Shown: one piece after another, positions 5,909 to 10,278 of the stretch
How positions within the stretch are numbered: the first letter of the stretch is position 1
How the letters are laid out: the number at the start of each line of letters is the position of its first letter
Source of the DNA: Verrucomicrobiia bacterium
GTDB lineage: Bacteria; Verrucomicrobiota; Verrucomicrobiia; Limisphaerales; UBA1319
Assembly: GCA_017880715.1 (NCBI GenBank)
Contig: JADGRT010000066.1
Coordinates: 1-10,278 of the forward strand
Length of the DNA stretch: 10,278 nt
Reading direction: 5' to 3'
Program-made: the position numbers and the translations under genes
The notes under the pieces: model-generated
Seen by the model: only the letters and a program-made list of their open reading frames with translations
Told to the model about the DNA's origin: nothing
Databases searched by the model: none

Positions 5909-7258
5909 TTAATTTGCGCCGATTTCGAAGCAGGCGCCTTCTTTGGTGCTGCGGACGTAGAGCTTGCCATTGGCCAGGGCTGGGGCGTTCCAGCATTTGC
6001 CATCGATCGCTTTGAAACGCGCCAGTTCCTTAAAAGCCTGGGGATTGGCTTCCAACAGCAGCACCTGGCCGTCATCGCTCAGCACGACCAGTTTGCCGTC
6101 AACGAGCACCACGCCACCGGGGCCAAAACCAGGGCTCGACCACAATTCCTTGCCAGTGGCCATTTCCAGGCATTTAAAGGGGCATTTGCCGTATTCCTTG
6201 AAACCAAACAGGCCATACAGGTAACCGTCCTTGACCACCGGGGTGCTCCAGTGATTGCTGACTTTGTTGCCCGGAGTGCGCCATAGTTCGCGGACTGAGA
6301 AGGTATCGCCCGACTTGCTGATTTTTACCGCGCCGGAGCCAACGTCGTAGCCTGCGGAACAATAGACAATATCCACGGAGACAATCGGTGAAGCGGCCGT
6401 GGAAACGTTATAACGGAACGCGTAGCGCCAGAGTTCCTTGCCGGATTCGGTGGCGACGGATACCAATCCGGATTGCGTGAAGAAGACTACCTGACGCACG
6501 CCGAGGATGGTGGTGGCGACGGGTGTGGCATGGGTCATGGTATCTTTTTGGGTGCCGCTTTTCCATGCCAGACTGCCGTCTTTCTTGTTGAAGGCCAGCA
6601 AGGGTTGGTAGGTTGCGTTGGTAGCTAGATCTTTGGGGACGTTGCCGGCGACGAAGATCAAATCGCCGTCCAGGACGGGGGAGGCGGCGTTTTGCCATGG
6701 GATCACCTTGCCGCTGTGTTCCGACGTCAAATCCGTTTTCCAAATGACCTTGCCGGAGCTGGCATCCAGACGAAACAGAGATAGATAAGCCGATAAAACA
6801 TAAACGGCGTCGCCGTCCACGGAAGGCGTGGACCGCGGTCCGTTGCCGCCGCGGTTTTCCTTGGTGCCGTCATCGCCACCGCTATCGTATTTGGCCTGTC
6901 CCACGGTGGCGGCCCACAGCTCTTTGCCGGTGGCCGCATCGAGGGCCAGGCAAACCTCGTCTTCCTTGCCGTCGGCTTGCCGTCGCACCAGGGTGAACGC
7001 TTTGTTCCCGGCCACGGTGAAGGAACTGAAGCCGGAGTCGGTGGGGGTTTTCCAGACCTGGCGCAGGCCGCTGGCCGGCCAGGACTTGAGGATGGTTTCC
7101 GAGGAGATGCCGTCGTGGTTTGCGCCGCGGTATTGCGGCCAGTCAGCGGCCCGGAGTGTTGCCGAGCCCAGGCAGCACAGGCCCAGAAGCAGGGCGTTAC
7201 GAGCGCACGTCGTGGGTTGCTGAAAAGCGTTTTGTATTAGGTTCACCATAATTTTCAT
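5909..7258 (-). CDS. Secreted PQQ-like beta-propeller repeat protein
   Basis: 449-residue exported protein with a PQQ-dehydrogenase-type beta-propeller fold (PQQ_2-like). The signal peptide has Arg20, a hydrophobic core (NALLLGLCCLGSA, 21-33) and probable cleavage near Ala37/38. The mature protein begins with DWPQYRGANHDG, a start common in Planctomycetes and Verrucomicrobia proteins of this class. Propeller blades are marked by the recurring turn GK-x-x-W or close variants at 111-115, 169-173, 228-232, 273-277, 323-326 and 369-373, often after Ala/Thr or Ser. I see no added dehydrogenase, cytochrome or kinase domain, so an enzymatic role is not supported. These proteins may bind partners or act as scaffolds, but the function is unknown. 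The ATG at 7258 is used; a second in-frame ATG at 7249 is possible. The protease gene ends 80 bases upstream on the same strand, so co-transcription is possible. Confidence 0.9.
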   Translation of the reverse strand: MKIMVNLIQNAFQQPTTCARNALLLGLCCLGSATLRAADWPQYRGANHDGISSETILKSWPASGLRQVWKTPTDSGFSSFTVAGNKAFTLVRRQADGKEDEVCLALDAATGKELWAATVGQAKYDSGGDDGTKENRGGNGPRSTPSVDGDAVYVLSAYLSLFRLDASSGKVIWKTDLTSEHSGKVIPWQNAASPVLDGDLIFVAGNVPKDLATNATYQPLLAFNKKDGSLAWKSGTQKDTMTHATPVATTILGVRQVVFFTQSGLVSVATESGKELWRYAFRYNVSTAASPIVSVDIVYCSAGYDVGSGAVKISKSGDTFSVRELWRTPGNKVSNHWSTPVVKDGYLYGLFGFKEYGKCPFKCLEMATGKELWSSPGFGPGGVVLVDGKLVVLSDDGQVLLLEANPQAFKELARFKAIDGKCWNAPALANGKLYVRSTKEGACFEIGAN

Positions 7259-7338
7259 CCGTACTAAAAGCCGTTAAAATGGGTCAAGCGTCAACAGTAA
7301 ACGGACGCGCCGGCCGAAAAGAAATTCAAAACCGCGAA

Positions 7339-10278
7339 TCAGGGCGTTAGGGCTCGGTAAAAGCGTTGGTTGAGATGGGTGGCGGCGGGGTCGAAAAGGT
7401 CCACGGCGCCGGCCGGCGTGGTGGTGTTGGTTGCGACGGGAACCCAATCCAGCAGGTTGGTTGATCCTTCAAGGCGGTAAATCCTATTTTTGTCGCCTAT
7501 CAAATACAAATGTATCGGGAGGGCGGCCTCGTAGGTTAAAATGCCAAGCGTGGGGGCGATCGGCTGGAGGACCGTCAGAACGACGTGATGTTGCGTGTTG
7601 CCGCGGCCGGAGGTGGTGTTGGCAAAGCTCAGAGTGTCGTTGTAAACGCTGGGGCTCAGATTGGCCGCATTGGTGTTTAGCGTGACCGCCACGTTGGTTT
7701 GGTCGCCGGCATTCAAGTTTCCCGACACAGCGGACACGCTCAACCAGAACTGGCCTTTGCCCAAGGTCCAACTCAGAGGCGCGTCGCCGGCGTTGGTCAG
7801 AGCATAGACCTGGTTAGCGGAGGAGAAAGGTCCGCCGGTCAATCCTTCGGCTATGAAATCCACCGTCGGCGTCACGCTCAAAATGCCGATGATGCCGTTG
7901 ACGTTGAGGGTGACGGTGCGCGTGGCGTTACCCCGGCCCGTGTCCAGGTTGATGCAGGAAAGGCGGTCGTAGTAACTGCCCATGGCCAGCGTATTGGCTT
8001 GATCGTTGATTGCGGCGGTCAGGTTGGTGCTCGCGTGAGCTTCCAGCAGGCCGTTCGTGGCGGACAAGGTCAGCCAGGACTGCGAATGGGTGGCCTGCCA
8101 ATGGATCGCATCGGCGCTCTGGTTAACGAGGGTGTAAGTGAGGGTGGGGGGTGAAAAAGGTCCGGTCCGCTCGCCCACGGCGGTGAGATTGCGGGTGGGG
8201 CTGACCACCAGGCCGCCGGCCGAAGTGGGGAGGAAGACCAGGGCTTGTCGATTGGTGACCAGGGCTGGGTTGCCGTCGAAGGTGTACTTGGCGGCGACGA
8301 TTCCAGTTTCGTTTTTCAGTCCGATCGTGGCGCCTTTGCCGCCACCGCGATTGTTGGCCGGATTGACTTCCAGGTATTGGAAAAGGATTTGTTGAGGTTC
8401 TTCGCCGAGGACGGCCTGGAAAGTCATAAGCGTGGAGGGGGTGGAGTTGCGCGGCACGCCGATCCAGGAGACGACCACCCGGCGATCGGGCGCCTCACCG
8501 ACCACGCCGATCCGCACACTGCCGGCGGAGGCGGGATTCAAATTATCCCAATAGGGACAGATGATGGCATTGGGCGCGTTGGTTTTGGGCATGTCCAGGT
8601 TGGAGGTGATGGCCAGGCCGGGACTGCTAATAAAACCAATAATGCCATTAGCTCCGACGTAGAGTTGCTCGTAACTTTGTCCATAAAAGGTGAAGATAAA
8701 CGGCAGGGTTTGAGCTGAACTCACACCATTATCCGTCAGGGGAAGGAGGGTCATGTTACTGGGATCGATCCAATCGAAGTGGGTGCCGGCCGGTTGGTAA
8801 TTCGCGATGGCGGCAACTCCGAGCGTTTGGCTTGCGGTTTCGTTATTCACGCCGGTTACCGTCAGGGTCACGGAGAAATTGCCTTCGATCGCGAAGGTAT
8901 GGCTGGGATTGACGTTGGTGCTGGTGCTGCCGTCGCCAAAATCCCATTGGTAGCTGCCGATGGCTCCCACGGATAGATTGGTGAAGGCAACCGTCACCGG
9001 CACCGCGCCAGAGAGCGAGTTGGCGGAGAAATCGGCGATCAAACTTGGCCCCAGCGCCTTGCGGAGGTTGACCCGGCCGCCCGTGATACATTTTCCGGCC
9101 AGGGCGGGCAGGAGATCCGTATTGGTGAGCACGCGGGAGATGAGTTGTTGGTAGGTATAATTGCTGAAACGAGCGCGAACCAGAGCGAAGACGCCCGCGA
9201 CGCACGGCGCGGCCATGGAGGTCCCGCTGGAGTACGCATAGTCATTGTCGGCGGAATTCCAGGTGGAGTAGATGAAGGAACCGGGGGCGGCCAGGTTCAC
9301 GGTGGTGGCGCCGTAGTTCGAGAAACTGGCCAGGGTGTCGCTGCTGGTGGTGGCGGCGACCGATACCAGATTATCCACGTCGTAATTACCTGGGTAGCTC
9401 GGGACCACATCGTTGTTGGTGCCCTCATTGCCGGCGGCGGTGACCACGACAATGCCGGCATCGCGGGCCCTTTGGATGGCCAGGCGGAGGGTGGAAGAAT
9501 AGGCATCGGCGCCCCAACTGGCGTTGATGATGCTGGCGCCTTTGCTGCGCGCGTAGTCGAAACAGACAATCGCGTCGGAAATCGAACCATTGCCGGTGTT
9601 ATCCAGGAATTTGCAGGCCATGAGTTGGACGCGCCAGGCCACGCCTACGACGCCTTTTTGGTTGTTGCCCACCGCGCCAATAATTCCCGCCACGTGGGTG
9701 CCGTGTCCAAAATCGTCATCGGGATCGCCGTTGTTCAGGACGGCATTGATCCCGTATAGATCGTCCACAAAACCGTCGTGATCGTCGTCCAAGCCATTGC
9801 CGGCAATTTCGTTGGGATTAACCCACAGGTTCGAAGCGAGATCTTCGTGGGTGTACCGAATGCCGCTGTCGATGATGGCGACGATGACATTGGTGGCGGT
9901 GTTTTGAATGTTCCAGCCCGCCGTGGCATCAATGTCGGCGCCATTCAGTCCGATGTTCTTCAGATGCCATAGGGTGCCGTCGAGGAATTTGGGATCTTGC
10001 GGGACGAGGTCGGCGTGGCACCAGATATCCGGTTCGGCATATTCCACCAAGCCGCTTTTAAGGTAGGCGGCGATGATCTCAGGCACCGAGTTGCCCGACT
10101 GTATTTCGATGACTTGCACCTGTTCGAGGTCAGAGAATGTTCGCAGCAGCCGCGTGCCGTGCTGGCGATGAAAAGCGGAGAGCGTGTTCAGCTCCAGGCC
10201 GGCTTTGGGTTTAACCAGGATGCGGTCGGAGCGATAGCCGTGACGGACGACGGGAGGGGCATGGGGTGGTTGCACGGC
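7339..10278 (-). CDS. Large secreted subtilisin-like serine protease (S8) with PKD and repeat domains; 5' end outside window
   Basis: Numbered from the ATG at 10275, which is probably internal: the frame is open to the edge and no signal peptide is visible, so start and export signal likely lie beyond the window. Residues 17-88 look like a fervidolysin-type propeptide (RILVKPKAG...VEYAEPD). The S8 domain (about 100-408) has the complete triad Asp136 (AIIDSG), His191 (GHGTHVAG) and Ser353 (SGTSMAAP), plus oxyanion Asn283 (AAGNEG). An acidic DDDHDGFVDD segment (163-172) may bind calcium. A PKD domain follows (about 411-488, YQWDFGDGS), then a beta-rich domain (494-684), two related BACON-like repeats (about 690-792 and 800-903, each with G..(G/T)GPFS, a WL(S/T)(V/L)S core and a GRGN..(R/H).V.L.V end) and a C-terminal domain (910-978, RIYRLEGSTNLLDW...RFYRALTP). 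No C-terminal membrane anchor is seen. Substrate is unknown; extracellular protein degradation is likely. Confidence 0.92.
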   Translation of the reverse strand, partial: AVQPPHAPPVVRHGYRSDRILVKPKAGLELNTLSAFHRQHGTRLLRTFSDLEQVQVIEIQSGNSVPEIIAAYLKSGLVEYAEPDIWCHADLVPQDPKFLDGTLWHLKNIGLNGADIDATAGWNIQNTATNVIVAIIDSGIRYTHEDLASNLWVNPNEIAGNGLDDDHDGFVDDLYGINAVLNNGDPDDDFGHGTHVAGIIGAVGNNQKGVVGVAWRVQLMACKFLDNTGNGSISDAIVCFDYARSKGASIINASWGADAYSSTLRLAIQRARDAGIVVVTAAGNEGTNNDVVPSYPGNYDVDNLVSVAATTSSDTLASFSNYGATTVNLAAPGSFIYSTWNSADNDYAYSSGTSMAAPCVAGVFALVRARFSNYTYQQLISRVLTNTDLLPALAGKCITGGRVNLRKALGPSLIADFSANSLSGAVPVTVAFTNLSVGAIGSYQWDFGDGSTSTNVNPSHTFAIEGNFSVTLTVTGVNNETASQTLGVAAIANYQPAGTHFDWIDPSNMTLLPLTDNGVSSAQTLPFIFTFYGQSYEQLYVGANGIIGFISSPGLAITSNLDMPKTNAPNAIICPYWDNLNPASAGSVRIGVVGEAPDRRVVVSWIGVPRNSTPSTLMTFQAVLGEEPQQILFQYLEVNPANNRGGGKGATIGLKNETGIVAAKYTFDGNPALVTNRQALVFLPTSAGGLVVSPTRNLTAVGERTGPFSPPTLTYTLVNQSADAIHWQATHSQSWLTLSATNGLLEAHASTNLTAAINDQANTLAMGSYYDRLSCINLDTGRGNATRTVTLNVNGIIGILSVTPTVDFIAEGLTGGPFSSANQVYALTNAGDAPLSWTLGKGQFWLSVSAVSGNLNAGDQTNVAVTLNTNAANLSPSVYNDTLSFANTTSGRGNTQHHVVLTVLQPIAPTLGILTYEAALPIHLYLIGDKNRIYRLEGSTNLLDWVPVATNTTTPAGAVDLFDPAATHLNQRFYRALTP

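Noticed and set aside
5619..5996. 125-codon - strand frame across the intergenic region
   Set aside because: It crosses the strong terminator and overlaps the 3' end of the beta-propeller gene in another frame; no protein features.
5711..6286. 191-codon + strand frame starting in the intergenic region
   Set aside because: It runs across the hairpin and terminator and then antisense through the beta-propeller gene, with no recognisable domain.
7261..7294. Promoter for the beta-propeller gene (- strand TTGACC at 7287-7282 with TAGTAC at 7266-7261)
   Set aside because: The spacer is only 15 bases and the -10 matches poorly; a second TTGACG just upstream has no -10 at a usual distance.
9145..9759. 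204-codon + strand frame rich in Gly, Val and Ala
   Set aside because: It is antisense to the subtilase catalytic domain, whose motifs are unmistakable; the composition is typical of a shadow frame.

Overview
The window looks like chromosomal DNA of a free-living, polymer-degrading bacterium, most likely of the phylum Verrucomicrobiota (Pedosphaera/Limisphaerales-like). This placement is inference from protein style. The evidence is a PQQ-type beta-propeller protein whose mature part starts with DWPQYRG..HDG, and a very large secreted subtilase ending in an 'RLEGSTNLLDW...RFYRALTP' tail of the kind common in that phylum. Moderately high GC also fits, but no marker gene is present.

Layout. 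(1) Positions 2-2200, + strand: a GH36 alpha-galactosidase that is open to the left edge and carries the end of a probable signal peptide. (2) Positions 2376-4847, + strand: an 823-residue fusion of a RecB/Cas4-like PD-(D/E)XK nuclease and an XPD/DinG-type iron-sulfur helicase. (3) Positions 4848-5701, + strand: a small accessory island. It holds a repeat-rich promoter region, an AbrB/MazE-type antitoxin, a Doc-family toxin and, joined by another ATGA overlap, a 30-codon relic that reads like the N terminus of a type I restriction methyltransferase subunit (HsdM). (4) Positions 5702-5908: non-coding DNA with a perfect 16-bp inverted repeat and a strong terminator. (5) Positions 5909-7258, - strand: a secreted PQQ-like beta-propeller protein. 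(6) Positions 7339-10278, - strand: a multidomain secreted subtilisin-like protease open to the right edge.

How they fit together. The glycosidase, the protease and the beta-propeller protein all appear exported and fit a lifestyle of degrading external polymers. They are not an obvious single operon, because the glycosidase is convergent to the other two. The antitoxin, toxin and hsdM relic form a compact unit with two consecutive start/stop overlaps. This suggests an ancestral abrB-doc-hsdM operon whose restriction-modification part has been lost, leaving a possibly intact toxin-antitoxin pair.

The most interesting signals are the hsdM relic, the unexplained hairpin at 5736-5769, the operator-like repeats upstream of the antitoxin and the nuclease-helicase fusion. 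I do not see a clearly new multi-gene system. The TA/restriction relic is the best lead.
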